A DNA stretch of 33,935 nt from an uncultured Clostridia bacterium (GTDB lineage: Bacteria; Bacillota; Clostridia; Christensenellales; Borkfalkiaceae): contig CANROE010000020.1 of the NCBI GenBank assembly GCA_947632195.1, positions 1 through 33,935 on the forward strand. The letters are read 5' to 3'. The stretch's first letter is position 1. Each line of letters starts with the position of its first letter. The notes under the pieces are model-generated. The model was not told where the DNA came from. It made no database searches and saw nothing but the letters and a program-made list of their open reading frames with translations. The position numbers and the translations under genes are program-made. Of this stretch, positions 16,334-23,537 are shown in pieces.

Positions 16334-16654
16334 AAAAAGAATGCGGGGGCGAAATGACAAATGAAGAAACACGGGGCGAATGACAATTAGGGACGACACC
16401 CCCTCAGTCACCTGCGGTGACAGCTCCCCCTCAAGGGGCAGCCAAGAAATAAGGTACCCCCTTTCGGCACTGCGTGCCACTGTCTCATGCGGGTAGAGAC
16501 CCGCATTACTTCGCCTACGGCTCGTGCCGCGCTTAGAGAAAAGAACAGCGCGCGGGGCGGTCACCGTTCGCGCGGATAATGCGCTACTTCGCCTGCGGCT
16601 CGTGCCGCCTAAGGAATCAGACAGTAGAAAAGCGGGGCACTCATGTCGCATTGC

Positions 16655-16677
16655 GCCAACAGTTATCAACTGTTGGC
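16655..16677. repeat. Perfect 10-bp dyad
   Basis: GCCAACAGTT and AACTGTTGGC flank a 3-bp ATC centre, about 60 bp ahead of the riboswitch. It could be a protein operator or a small RNA hairpin; nothing else in the window matches it. Confidence 0.6.
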
Positions 16678-16739
16678 AAGAAAGCAATGCTCCACCCCCC
16701 GTTTCGCGGGGGACAGCAAGAATAAGCAAAGAAAATGGA

Positions 16740-16854
16740 ATATCTTTGGGGCGGAGTGAAATTCTCCACCGGCAGTAAAGTCTGCGAAGGGCACAGCGTG
16801 CCCCCGAGCGGGTGAAATTCCCGCACCGACGGTCATAGTCCGGATGAGAAAAGA
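16740..16854 (+). promoter_or_regulatory. FMN riboswitch (RFN element)
   Basis: All conserved helices are visible. P1 is ATCTTT with AAAGA. P2 is GGAG-TGAAATT-CTCC. P3 is CAG-TAAAG-CTG and P4 is GGGCA-CAGCG-TGCCC. P5 is CGGG-TGAAATT-CCCG and P6 is CGG-TCATAGT-CCG followed by GATGAGAAAAGA. The paired GTGAAATTC motifs and ACCGRCRGT segments are diagnostic. It binds flavin mononucleotide and lowers expression of ribU just downstream when flavin is plentiful. Confidence 0.97.
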
Positions 16855-16862
16855 AATTTTTC

Positions 16863-16895
16863 GGCGCGCGCCCCCGCATTGCGGGGGCGCGCGCC
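16863..16895 (+). promoter_or_regulatory. 15-bp GC hairpin in the riboswitch expression platform
   Basis: GGCGCGCGCCCCCGC pairs perfectly with GCGGGGGCGCGCGCC around an ATT loop. It sits between the aptamer and the ribosome binding site (AAGGAG at 16903-16908). No T tract follows; a short T run lies before the stem. How ligand binding is transmitted, by termination or by access to the ribosome binding site, is not obvious. Confidence 0.75.
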
Positions 16896-16916
16896 GCATG
16901 TAAAAGGAGTCATACG

Positions 16917-17534
16917 ATGAAAGAAGAAACAAAACGCATGTTGAAACGGCACTTTTCCGCGACCCATATTGCCTATATGGCCCTCTTTACGGCGCTCGCA
17001 TTCGTCGTCACCTTTCTTGAATTCCCCATCTTTCCTGCGGCGGACTTCTTGAAACTCGACTTTGCCAACGTCTTTTTCATGATCGAAGGCTTCATCTTCG
17101 GACCCGTCGAGGCGATCGTCTCCATCGGCATCAAAGAGCTGCTTTGTCTGACCAAATCCGCGACTGCGGGCGTGGGGGAAGTCGCAAACTTTCTCATGTC
17201 CCTCTCCTACATCATTCTCCCGTCGGTTTTATACCGTTTCAAAAAGGGGAAGTGGTGGGTGACCCTCTCCCTCGTCGCCGCCTGCCTGTTGCAGATCGGC
17301 GTGAGCCTCCTCGTCAACCGCTATATCAATTTCCCCCTCTACGGAACGCTGTTCGGGTTCGACGGCGGCGAATATTTCGCCCAGCTCTGGCCCTTCGTCA
17401 TCTATTTCAACCTCATCAAGAGCGTTGCGGTGAGCCTCATCGTCTTTCTCATCTATAAGCCGCTGTCGCGGCTCATCAAGGCGACGGCCGAGAAACTCGC
17501 AAAAAAACCCGCCCGCGAGAAAAATTCCAAATAA
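16917..17534 (+). CDS. ribU: Riboflavin transporter, ECF S component
   Basis: RibU is the membrane subunit that binds riboflavin and works with a shared ECF energizing module (EcfA/A'/T), which is not in this window. The 205-residue product has about six membrane segments and the family's N-terminal pattern THIAYMALFTALAFVVTFLEFPIFP. It continues with FLKLDFANVFFMIEGFIFGP and KELLCLTKSATAGVGEVANFLM. The C-terminus is lysine-rich and cytoplasmic. AAAGGAG is 8 bp ahead of the ATG. Control by the adjacent FMN riboswitch supports riboflavin as the substrate. Confidence 0.95.
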   Translation: MKEETKRMLKRHFSATHIAYMALFTALAFVVTFLEFPIFPAADFLKLDFANVFFMIEGFIFGPVEAIVSIGIKELLCLTKSATAGVGEVANFLMSLSYIILPSVLYRFKKGKWWVTLSLVAACLLQIGVSLLVNRYINFPLYGTLFGFDGGEYFAQLWPFVIYFNLIKSVAVSLIVFLIYKPLSRLIKATAEKLAKKPAREKNSK

Positions 17535-17539
17535 ATTTC

Positions 17540-17568
17540 TTGCAAATCGGCGGTATATCCGCTATAAT
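17540..17568 (+). promoter_or_regulatory. Promoter abutting the tsaE start codon
   Basis: TTGCAA (17540-17545), a 17-bp spacer and a perfect TATAAT (17563-17568). The tsaE ATG is at 17575, only 7 bp after the -10 box, where transcription would be expected to begin. There is no Shine-Dalgarno in between, so the transcript may be leaderless. Confidence 0.7.
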
Positions 17569-17574
17569 ATCGGT

Positions 17575-17976
17575 ATGGCAATTTTTGTTTCTCATTCGCC
17601 CGAAGAGACCCTTCTCTGGGCGGAAAACTACGCCAAGACCCTCAAAGCGGGGGATACCGTCCTTTTGGACGGCAACATGGGCGCGGGAAAGACGGTCCTT
17701 GCAAAGGGGATCGCAAAGGGGCTGGGCATTTCGGACGAAGTCACGAGCCCCACTTATGCCTATGTGAATACATACGGGGACAAGCTCTTTCATTTCGACT
17801 GCTACCGTATCCTCTCCGAACGGCAGGCGGAGGAGCTCGGGTTTTCGGACTACTTTGTATCGGGCGGCGTCTGCCTCGTGGAATGGAGCGAGAACATTGC
17901 GGGCCTTTTGCCCGAAAACTGCAAACGGGTGCGCATTTCGGGCATGGGAGACGGCCTGCGGGAGATCGAATTTTGA
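17575..17976 (+). CDS. tsaE: tRNA threonylcarbamoyladenosine biosynthesis ATPase TsaE
   Basis: TsaE is the small ATPase that resets the TsaB-TsaD complex during t6A modification of ANN-decoding tRNAs. The 133-residue product is of normal length. It shows SPEETLLWAENYAKTLKAGD, the Walker A GNMGAGKTVLAKGIAKGLG, TSPTYAYVNTY, the HFDCYR motif and LVEWSENI near the end. The start aligns with the family start although it lacks a ribosome binding site (see the promoter at 17540). Its stop overlaps the TTG start of tsaB. TsaD and TsaC are not in the window. Confidence 0.95.
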   Translation: MAIFVSHSPEETLLWAENYAKTLKAGDTVLLDGNMGAGKTVLAKGIAKGLGISDEVTSPTYAYVNTYGDKLFHFDCYRILSERQAEELGFSDYFVSGGVCLVEWSENIAGLLPENCKRVRISGMGDGLREIEF

Positions 17977-18581
17977 AATTTTTAGCGATAGATACCAGCG
18001 GAAAATATCTGTCCGTCGTTGCATATAACGAGGGACAGGCGGAAAAACTCTTCCTCGACGATTGCGCCATGAAACATTCGGTCGTACTCATGGACAAAAT
18101 CGAGGAGACCTTCTCCCGCGCGCATATGTCCGCCCGCGAATGCGACTTTTTTGCCGTCACGGTGGGCCCCGGCTCCTTTACGGGCATCCGTATCGGCATT
18201 TCCGCCGTGAAAGGGCTGTGCTTTGCCTGCGGCGTGCCCGCGCTCGCCGTCACCTCCTTTGACTGTATTGCATACAATGAGGAGAAATGTAAGACGCTCG
18301 CCCTCGTCGACGCGGGACGGGGAGAGCTGTACGCCTGCGGCTTTGAGGGGGGAAAGGTGATCCTGCCGCCCGCCATCTTGCCGCAAGATAAGGTGCAAGA
18401 ACTTGTTTCGGAGGGGTTTCTCCCGCTCTCCGCAGAGAAGATCCCCTTCGACTGCAAAAGGGTTGACCCCTCGGCGGGGCTTTGTGCCGCCGTCTTGAAA
18501 AAAGCGGGGGAGAGAGCGCCCGCAAACGAACTTCACGCCTTTTATATGAGAAAATCTTCCGCCGAGGAGAACCGCAGATGA
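17973..18581 (+). CDS. tsaB: tRNA threonylcarbamoyladenosine biosynthesis protein TsaB
   Basis: TsaB is the scaffold partner of TsaD in t6A synthesis, an inactive ASKHA-fold paralogue. The 202-residue product begins KFLAIDTSGKYLSV. It has KHSVVLMDKIEE and the strongly conserved VGPGSFTGIRIGISAVKGL, then VTSFDCIAY and a DAGRGELYA segment. I start it at TTG 17973, which overlaps the tsaE TGA and has GGGAG 8 bp upstream. An in-frame ATG at 17883 would add 30 residues that belong to the tsaE reading region and match nothing in the family. The stop overlaps the rimI start (ATGA). Confidence 0.94.
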   Translation: MKFLAIDTSGKYLSVVAYNEGQAEKLFLDDCAMKHSVVLMDKIEETFSRAHMSARECDFFAVTVGPGSFTGIRIGISAVKGLCFACGVPALAVTSFDCIAYNEEKCKTLALVDAGRGELYACGFEGGKVILPPAILPQDKVQELVSEGFLPLSAEKIPFDCKRVDPSAGLCAAVLKKAGERAPANELHAFYMRKSSAEENRR

Positions 18582-19012
18582 ACGGCAGATTTTGGACATT
18601 TGAGGACTTGAATGAGATCGCGCAGCTCGAAAAAGAGTGCTTTTCGGACGACGCGTGGAACGTCCGCATGCTTGCGGAGTCCTTCCTCTCGGGAAGATTT
18701 ATCGGCGTCCTGCTCGAAGAGGACGGCGTGATCACCGCCTACGGCGGCATAAGTTATACGGAGGGAGAGGGGGAGCTCGAACTCATCGCGACTGCGGAGA
18801 TGTACCGCCGCTGCGGACGGGCGCAAAGAGTGCTCGACGATCTCGTCGGCGAGGCGAAAAAGCGCGGCGTCAAAAAAATCTTTCTCGAAGTGCGCGTCTC
18901 CAATACCCCCGCGCTCATGTTCTATCTCAATTACGGCTTTCAGGGGCTGTATGCGCGCTCCCGCTACTATGCAAACGGCGAGGACGCCATCGTGATGAAA
19001 AAGGAGCTTTGA
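18578..19012 (+). CDS. rimI: GNAT N-acetyltransferase, RimI type
   Basis: RimI acetylates the N-terminal alanine of ribosomal protein S18 in E. coli; in Firmicutes it is regularly encoded next to tsaB, as here. The 144-residue product has the GNAT layout: LNEIAQLEKECFSDDAW at the N-terminus, then ELELIATAEMYRRCGRAQRVLDDLV with the acetyl-CoA loop. FLEVRVSNTPALMFYLNYGFQ with YARSRYYANGEDAIVMKKEL closes it. ATG 18578 overlaps the tsaB stop codon, and GAGGAG lies upstream. An open frame extends further 5' but only into tsaB. Assignment to RimI as opposed to another GNAT rests on context plus the RVSNxxAxxFYxxxGF pattern. Confidence 0.9.
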   Translation: MNGRFWTFEDLNEIAQLEKECFSDDAWNVRMLAESFLSGRFIGVLLEEDGVITAYGGISYTEGEGELELIATAEMYRRCGRAQRVLDDLVGEAKKRGVKKIFLEVRVSNTPALMFYLNYGFQGLYARSRYYANGEDAIVMKKEL

Positions 19013-19711
19013 TTGAACGTCTCCGTTCTCCGCAGAGGGGAGGGGCGCGACCTCGTCTTTCTGCACGGTTACCTTTCGACAAAGGAGAGCTTTTATCCGC
19101 AGATCGATTATTTTTCCCGCTTTTACCGCGTGACGGCGTTTGACTTTCCCGGGTTTGGGAAGAGCGATCCCATTCCCGCCGCTTGGTCGGTGGGGGACTA
19201 CGCCGCCTGGACGGAACAATTTTTGAAGGAAGAGGGGATCTCCTTCCCCCTCGTCATCGCACATTCCTTCGGGGGCAGAGTGGCCGTAAAGTGCCTTGCG
19301 CGGGGCCTTTTTGACCGCACCGTGCTCTGCGGCTGCGCGGGGATCGTGCCGAAGAGGACGATGGGCTATTATGCGCATGTGTACGCCTATAAATTTGTGC
19401 GGAAAATCGCACCCGTATATGCAACAACGCACTTCGGGAGCCCCGAATACCGCACCCTCTCCCCCCTCATGCGGGAGAGCTACAAAAAGATCGTGAACGA
19501 GGACCTGCGGGAGGAGGCAAAGCAAATTTCCCGCCCCGTCCTCTTTATCAACGGCGAGAAGGACACGGCGACCCCGCCCTCCTCGGCGAAAATTTATCAA
19601 TCCTGCGTGGCGGGGAGCAAGCGCGTCATCATGCGCGGCTGCGGGCACTTTGCCCATCTCGACGACCCGCTCGCCTTCAATCTGGCGGCAGAGGAGTTTT
19701 TCGATGAATGA
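19013..19711 (+). CDS. Alpha/beta hydrolase
   Basis: The 232-residue product has the alpha/beta hydrolase fold: LVFLHGYLSTKESFYPQ (oxyanion strand), FDFPGFGKSD, and the nucleophile elbow IAHSFGGRVA with Ser85. Acid Asp184 lies in INGEKDTATPP and base His212 in GCGHFAHLDDP. The elbow is AHSFG, where G is usual at the first place. The start is TTG directly after the rimI TGA, with AAAGGAG ending 6 bp ahead of it. The end overlaps the start of the MurF-like gene. Its position between rimI and a cell-wall ligase gives no firm clue to substrate. Confidence 0.85.
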   Translation: MNVSVLRRGEGRDLVFLHGYLSTKESFYPQIDYFSRFYRVTAFDFPGFGKSDPIPAAWSVGDYAAWTEQFLKEEGISFPLVIAHSFGGRVAVKCLARGLFDRTVLCGCAGIVPKRTMGYYAHVYAYKFVRKIAPVYATTHFGSPEYRTLSPLMRESYKKIVNEDLREEAKQISRPVLFINGEKDTATPPSSAKIYQSCVAGSKRVIMRGCGHFAHLDDPLAFNLAAEEFFDE

Positions 19712-21296
19712 CCATCTTCTCTTAGGAATCTTTTTCGGAGCGGCGATTACGGGGTATCTTCTTACAGATACCTCCGTGCGGCTTTGCGCCCTTTTGCAGC
19801 AGAGCGGATATTCGGCGCGCACCTTTCTCAAATGGTATTTCAAAAAGGGGAATATCCAGCGCAAACGGCTCTCGCTGCTCTCTCTCTCCCTTGCGCTTCT
19901 TGTGGCGCTCTTTAACGTCTGCTTCTCCTTTTTGGGCTATGTGTGGGCAAACTTCATCTCCATTGCCCCCTTTGCAGGCATTCTCGTTCTCTATATGTGG
20001 TCGGAAAAGAAATATGCCCTCAAGGTGCGGATAAAGCCTTCGGCGCGGGTGATACGGCTTACCGTCGCGCACTACCTTTTGACGTTTGCGCTCTGCGTGG
20101 GGCTCGGTTTCGGGCTTGCCTATGCCTCCCTTGCGGTGAATGAGACGTGGTTCTATCTGTTGCGTTTCGTACCATTCGCGATTTTGCCCATGCTGTTGCC
20201 GTTCACCCTCTGCGGGGCGAACTTTGTCATGTGCCTTTATGAAATTCCCCACAACCGCCGCTTTGTGAAACGCGCGAAGAGGGTGCTTTCGGAGAGCAAG
20301 TGCGTGAAAGTGGGCATTACGGGCAGTTTCGGCAAGACGAGCGTCAAGCACTATGCGAGCGCGATGCTCTCCCGAAAGTTTTCGGTGATCGCGACCCCCG
20401 CCTCCTACAACACTCCCATGGGCATTGCAAGGACGGTGAAAGAACAGGGGCTCGCCTGCGACATCTTTCTCGCCGAGATGGGGGCGCGGCACACGGGCGA
20501 CATCGCCGAATTGTGCGAGCTCGTACAGCCCGCCTACGGCATCATTACGGGGGTGTGCCCCCAGCACATCGAGACGTTCGGCTCCCTCGGGGCGATCAAA
20601 AAAGAAAAAGGGGAGCTCGCCGCCCGCGCAAAGCACGTTGTGCTCGGGAAGAGCGCGGCGGACCTTCCCGCAGAGGGCGCGGAGAACGTCCTGCGCGAGG
20701 GGATCGACTTTGCGGCGGAGAATGTGGAGCTGACTGCCGAGGGGACGCAGTTCGATCTGCGCATACGCGAAAGCCGCGTGCACATTTCGACCTGCCTCTT
20801 GGGCAGACACGCCGCAGAGGACGTTGCGCTTGCCGGTGCGCTCTGCTATCTTCTCGGCATGACGGCGGAGGAGATCGCTGCGGCGGCGGAGAGCTTACAG
20901 CCTGTGCCGCACAGATTGCAACTCATCAAGGCGAACGGGCGGAACATTCTCGACGACAGCTACAATTCTAACATCGAGGGCGCGAAGAACGCCGTTGAGG
21001 CGCTCAGGCTCTTCCCGGGGAAACAGTTTGTCGTTACGCCCGGGCTGGTGGAGCTTGGCGCGCTCGAAGAGGAGAAGAACAAGGAACTCGGTGCGGCGCT
21101 CGTGGGGCAGGAGGTCATTCTTGTGGGCGAAACGCTCGTGCTGCCCGTGCGGCAAGGGTATCTCGCGGCGGGCGGCGAGGAGGGGCGGCTCCGCATTGTG
21201 CCCACTCTGCAAAAGGCGCAGGAGATCTTGTCCGAAGAGCTTGGAGAGGGGGACAGCGTGCTCTTTTTGAACGATCTGCCCGACATCTATCTGTAA
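19704..21296 (+). CDS. Membrane-anchored MurF-like Mur ligase
   Basis: MurF adds D-Ala-D-Ala to UDP-MurNAc-tripeptide in the cytoplasm. This 530-residue protein lacks the usual N-terminal nucleotide-substrate domain and instead has about six membrane segments over residues 1-185. The central ATPase has the P-loop ITGSFGKTSVKHYASAML (near residue 205), then NTPMGIARTVKE, AEMGARHTGDIAEL and ITGVCPQHIETFG. The C-terminal domain has DDSYNSNIEGAKNAVEAL and VVTPGLVELG, as in MurF. ATG 19704 overlaps the hydrolase stop; GAGGAG is 8 bp upstream. Ddl, which makes its expected substrate, is the next gene. It may be the organism's MurF or a relative acting on a lipid-linked substrate; I cannot tell which. 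Confidence 0.8.
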   Translation: MNDHLLLGIFFGAAITGYLLTDTSVRLCALLQQSGYSARTFLKWYFKKGNIQRKRLSLLSLSLALLVALFNVCFSFLGYVWANFISIAPFAGILVLYMWSEKKYALKVRIKPSARVIRLTVAHYLLTFALCVGLGFGLAYASLAVNETWFYLLRFVPFAILPMLLPFTLCGANFVMCLYEIPHNRRFVKRAKRVLSESKCVKVGITGSFGKTSVKHYASAMLSRKFSVIATPASYNTPMGIARTVKEQGLACDIFLAEMGARHTGDIAELCELVQPAYGIITGVCPQHIETFGSLGAIKKEKGELAARAKHVVLGKSAADLPAEGAENVLREGIDFAAENVELTAEGTQFDLRIRESRVHISTCLLGRHAAEDVALAGALCYLLGMTAEEIAAAAESLQPVPHRLQLIKANGRNILDDSYNSNIEGAKNAVEALRLFPGKQFVVTPGLVELGALEEEKNKELGAALVGQEVILVGETLVLPVRQGYLAAGGEEGRLRIVPTLQKAQEILSEELGEGDSVLFLNDLPDIYL

Positions 21297-21354
21297 GTTG
21301 ATCTATCGTAATTTGATTTATTTGTAATTTGATTTGACGCCGACTGCGTAAAGG

Positions 21355-21386
21355 ACACCGAAGAGAACCGTTTCGGTGTTTTTTTA
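21355..21386 (+). terminator. Intrinsic terminator after the MurF-like gene
   Basis: ACACCGAA (21355-21362) pairs with TTCGGTGT (21372-21379), followed by seven Ts. It closes the tsaE-tsaB-rimI-hydrolase-murF run. Confidence 0.88.
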
Positions 21387-21410
21387 TGCGGTTGACGGTT
21401 GGGACTGCGG

Positions 21411-21445
21411 CCGCCCGCCTTTTTTCGCGGAAAAAAGGCGGGCGG
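21411..21445 (+). promoter_or_regulatory. 16-bp perfect hairpin in the ddl leader
   Basis: CCGCCCGCCTTTTTTC pairs perfectly with GAAAAAAGGCGGGCGG around a GCG loop. It ends about 15 bp before the ddl ribosome binding site (AAGGAG). It may be a leader structure or a second, less typical terminator; the T run is inside the stem and not after it. Confidence 0.7.
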
Positions 21446-21470
21446 CAAAAAAATATCAAGGAGAAGAAAT

Positions 21471-22571
21471 ATGAAAACAGTTGCCTTATTTTTCGGCGGG
21501 AAGTCCAACGAACGAGAAATTTCCGTGATCACGGGCATGTACTGCGCCAACCTGCTGCGGGAGCGCTATCGCGTGCTGCCCGTTTACCTTCGCCCCGAAG
21601 GCGGCTTTCTGCTCGCCGATTTTTTCGGGATAGACGAATTCCGCCGCGCGCAGGAGAGCGGATTCAAAGGGCTCAAAGAGATCGCGCTCGTGCGCGGGGG
21701 GATCGCGCCCGCAAACAGACCCAAAAAGCGCATTCCCGTGGACTGCGCGCTCAACTGCTGTCACGGCGGCGCGGGCGAGGGCGGCGTGCTCTCCGCGCTG
21801 CTCGCTCATTACCGCATTCCATCCGCTTCGCCCGACATGACCGTCTCGGCGCTCTTTCTCGATAAAACGCTTGCAAAAATTTTCTTGAAGGGCATGGACA
21901 TTCCCGTCCTCCCCTCGTTCACGCTGCGCGAGGAGGCGTCGGGCGATTGGCGGGAACAGGCGGAGGAGCTCGGCTATCCCGTCATCGTAAAACCGCCGAG
22001 GCTGGGTTCCAGCGTGGGGATCTCGGTGGCGCACAATGAAGAGGAGCTCAAAAAGGCGCTCGCCCTCTCCTTTCAACTCGACGGCGCCGCGCTCGTCGAA
22101 AAGTACCTTGCGGGTAAGCGGGACTTAAACATCGCGGCTTACCGCACGGAGGGGCGCATTGTGCTCTCGCCCATCGAGGAAGTTTTTTCGGGCTCGCCCA
22201 TTCTCACGTTCGGGGAGAAGTACGAGGGCACGAGGGAGCGCCGCCACGAACTGCCCGCGCGGCTGCCCGAGGAAACGGCGGAGCGGATCGCGCATATGCT
22301 CACATGTCTCTATGCGCGTCTCAACATGCGGGGGATCGTGCGGGCAGATATTCTGCTCTCGGAAGACGGCGAAATTTACTTCAACGAGCTCAATACCGTG
22401 CCCGGCACGCTCGCGACGTACCTGTTCGGAGAAAGCCTCACCGAGGCGCGGGCGCTGCTCACCGTGCTTGTCGAGGAGGGAATGAAAGTAGAGAAGGAAA
22501 GAGAGACGGTCGAGAGCGGGATTTTGTCTAAGCCCCTTTTCGGGGCGAAAAATGGCGCAAAACGCAGATAA
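21471..22571 (+). CDS. ddl: D-alanine-D-alanine ligase
   Basis: Ddl joins two D-alanines for the peptidoglycan stem peptide. The 366-residue ATP-grasp enzyme opens with VALFFGGKSNEREISVITG. It then has NCCHGGAGEGGVLSALLAHYRIP and SPDMTVSALFLDKTLAK, followed by the glycine-rich loop KPPRLGSSVGISVAHNEEEL. EKYLAGKRDLNIAAYR and the metal-binding end GIVRADILLSEDGEIYFNELN with TVPGTLATYLF complete it. ATG 21471 has AAGGAG 8 bp upstream; the open frame extends further 5' but only through the leader hairpin. It lies alone after a terminator, so its promoter must be in the 170 bp after murF or transcription reads through; no clear promoter was found. Confidence 0.96.
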   Translation: MKTVALFFGGKSNEREISVITGMYCANLLRERYRVLPVYLRPEGGFLLADFFGIDEFRRAQESGFKGLKEIALVRGGIAPANRPKKRIPVDCALNCCHGGAGEGGVLSALLAHYRIPSASPDMTVSALFLDKTLAKIFLKGMDIPVLPSFTLREEASGDWREQAEELGYPVIVKPPRLGSSVGISVAHNEEELKKALALSFQLDGAALVEKYLAGKRDLNIAAYRTEGRIVLSPIEEVFSGSPILTFGEKYEGTRERRHELPARLPEETAERIAHMLTCLYARLNMRGIVRADILLSEDGEIYFNELNTVPGTLATYLFGESLTEARALLTVLVEEGMKVEKERETVESGILSKPLFGAKNGAKRR

Positions 22572-23250
22572 AAAGCATTATTTAGATGAATTTCTAAATA
22601 ATACCGTTAATATTTAGATAATTATCGAAATAATATGAAAAGGGCGTAGCGGCGCGCTGTGTTGCCCTTCCGCACGAATGGTTCGGCGGGGCAGCATCGC
22701 TCCCATGCGGGGCGATCGTTGATCGGCTCCCTTCGATCATCGCCTATGACGTATGCCATTACCTATAAGCCATTACCTATAATATATACGCGCACGCGCG
22801 CGTATAATGCAAGAGGTAGAGATTTCCGTTTTGTCGCTTGCACCCATAGGGGCGAAATGACAATTTGTGTTTGGGATATTGTCCCCCCTTTCCCCCTCGC
22901 GTTGCTCGGGTACTTTCCCCCGCTGCGCGGGGGACAGCAAGGGGAAACAAAACGCCTTTTATGTCAATTCGACCCGCGTATTTCCAAAATGTCATTTCGA
23001 GCTTGTCGAGAAATCTTTGCTACAATATAATGTTGTGAGATTTCTCCACTTCGCTTGCGTTGCTCGCTACGGTCGAAATGACATATAGGGAACTGCGCGC
23101 GGGCGACATGACAATTTAGGAAGTAACCCCCACCTGTCTCACCTCGTTCCGCCCCCTTGAAAGGGGGCAGGTCACCCACCCATCAACGGGTGGGCAAACA
23201 GGAAAAGTGTGGAAGAACCGCAAAATGATAATTTGGATTGAAAGAAAGTG
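22572..23250. repeat. Intergenic stretch with palindromes and repeat modules
   Basis: No gene is supported. It holds an AT-rich stem ATTATTTAGA/TCTAAATAAT (22577-22602) and an exact tandem 14-bp repeat GCCATTACCTATAA (22755-22782). A TATACGCGC/GCGCGTATA stem lies at 22785-22806 and a TTTCCCCCGCTGCGCGGGGGAC module at about 22906-22936. ATTTC/GAAAT hairpins lie at about 22990-23015 and 23037-23081, and a CCCCCTTGAAAGGGGG module at about 23150-23166. Confidence 0.75.
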
Positions 23251-23252
23251 AC

Positions 23253-23351
23253 AAAAATAGCGGAAAAAACCAAAAAAGGCACAAATTCTCAAAAAATATC
23301 ATGAAAAAATTTCTTAAAACTCTTGACAGGGCACATTTGCTTTGTTATAAT
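23253..23351 (+). promoter_or_regulatory. Full-consensus promoter P1 of the giant lipoprotein with phased A-tracts
   Basis: TTGACA (23323-23328), a 17-bp spacer, an extended -10 TG (23343-23344) and TATAAT (23346-23351) match the sigma-A ideal at every element. Upstream, seven A-tracts centred at about 23255, 23266, 23274, 23284, 23293, 23306 and 23317 average 10.4 bp apart, as in curved DNA and UP elements. It lies about 290 bp ahead of the giant gene. Confidence 0.9.
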
Positions 23352-23452
23352 ACTCATGTACACTTAGCGGGTTACTATACGCTGAGGGCTGACAATTTCA
23401 TACGATAAGCGCAAAAACGGTTGATTTTTTACAAAAAAGCGGAAACGCACAC

Positions 23453-23504
23453 CCCGAAGCGGTGATGTTTTTCTGCCGACTTCGGGTATTTCTGTCGTTT
23501 TTTT
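23453..23504 (+). promoter_or_regulatory. Leader hairpin between P1 and P2
   Basis: CCCGAAG-CGG pairs with CCG-A-CTTCGGG (23453-23486; one bulged A, 13-nt loop). Eleven bases later comes a run of seven Ts (23498-23504). The gap is too long for a classic terminator. It would be present only in P1 transcripts. Confidence 0.55.
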
Positions 23505-23537
23505 ATAAAAATGCTTTTATTTTTGGTTATAAATTAC

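Larger units (their letters stand above)
15959..16739. repeat. Intergenic repeat mosaic upstream of the FMN riboswitch
   Basis: No gene is supported. It contains an ATTTC/GAAAT hairpin at about 16012-16056 and the 200-bp element 16134-16333. A CCCTCAGTCACC/AAGGGGCAGCC module lies at about 16400-16444, the dyad at 16655-16677, and a CCCCCGTTTCGCGGGGG hairpin with GACAGCAAG near 16696-16720. I found no convincing promoter for ribU between these modules. Confidence 0.8.

Noticed and set aside
23004-23031. TTGTCG and TATAAT inside a repeat hairpin as a promoter
   Set aside because: The -35 is weak, the spacer is 16 bp and the boxes fall within a repeat module; no gene lies directly downstream.
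451-23430. CGGTTGATTTTTT shared by the rplS promoter and the giant gene leader, and TGCCGTAG with CACCC shared by both leaders
   Set aside because: Matches of this length in AT-rich text are expected several times by chance in a window this size, and the positions relative to the promoters differ.
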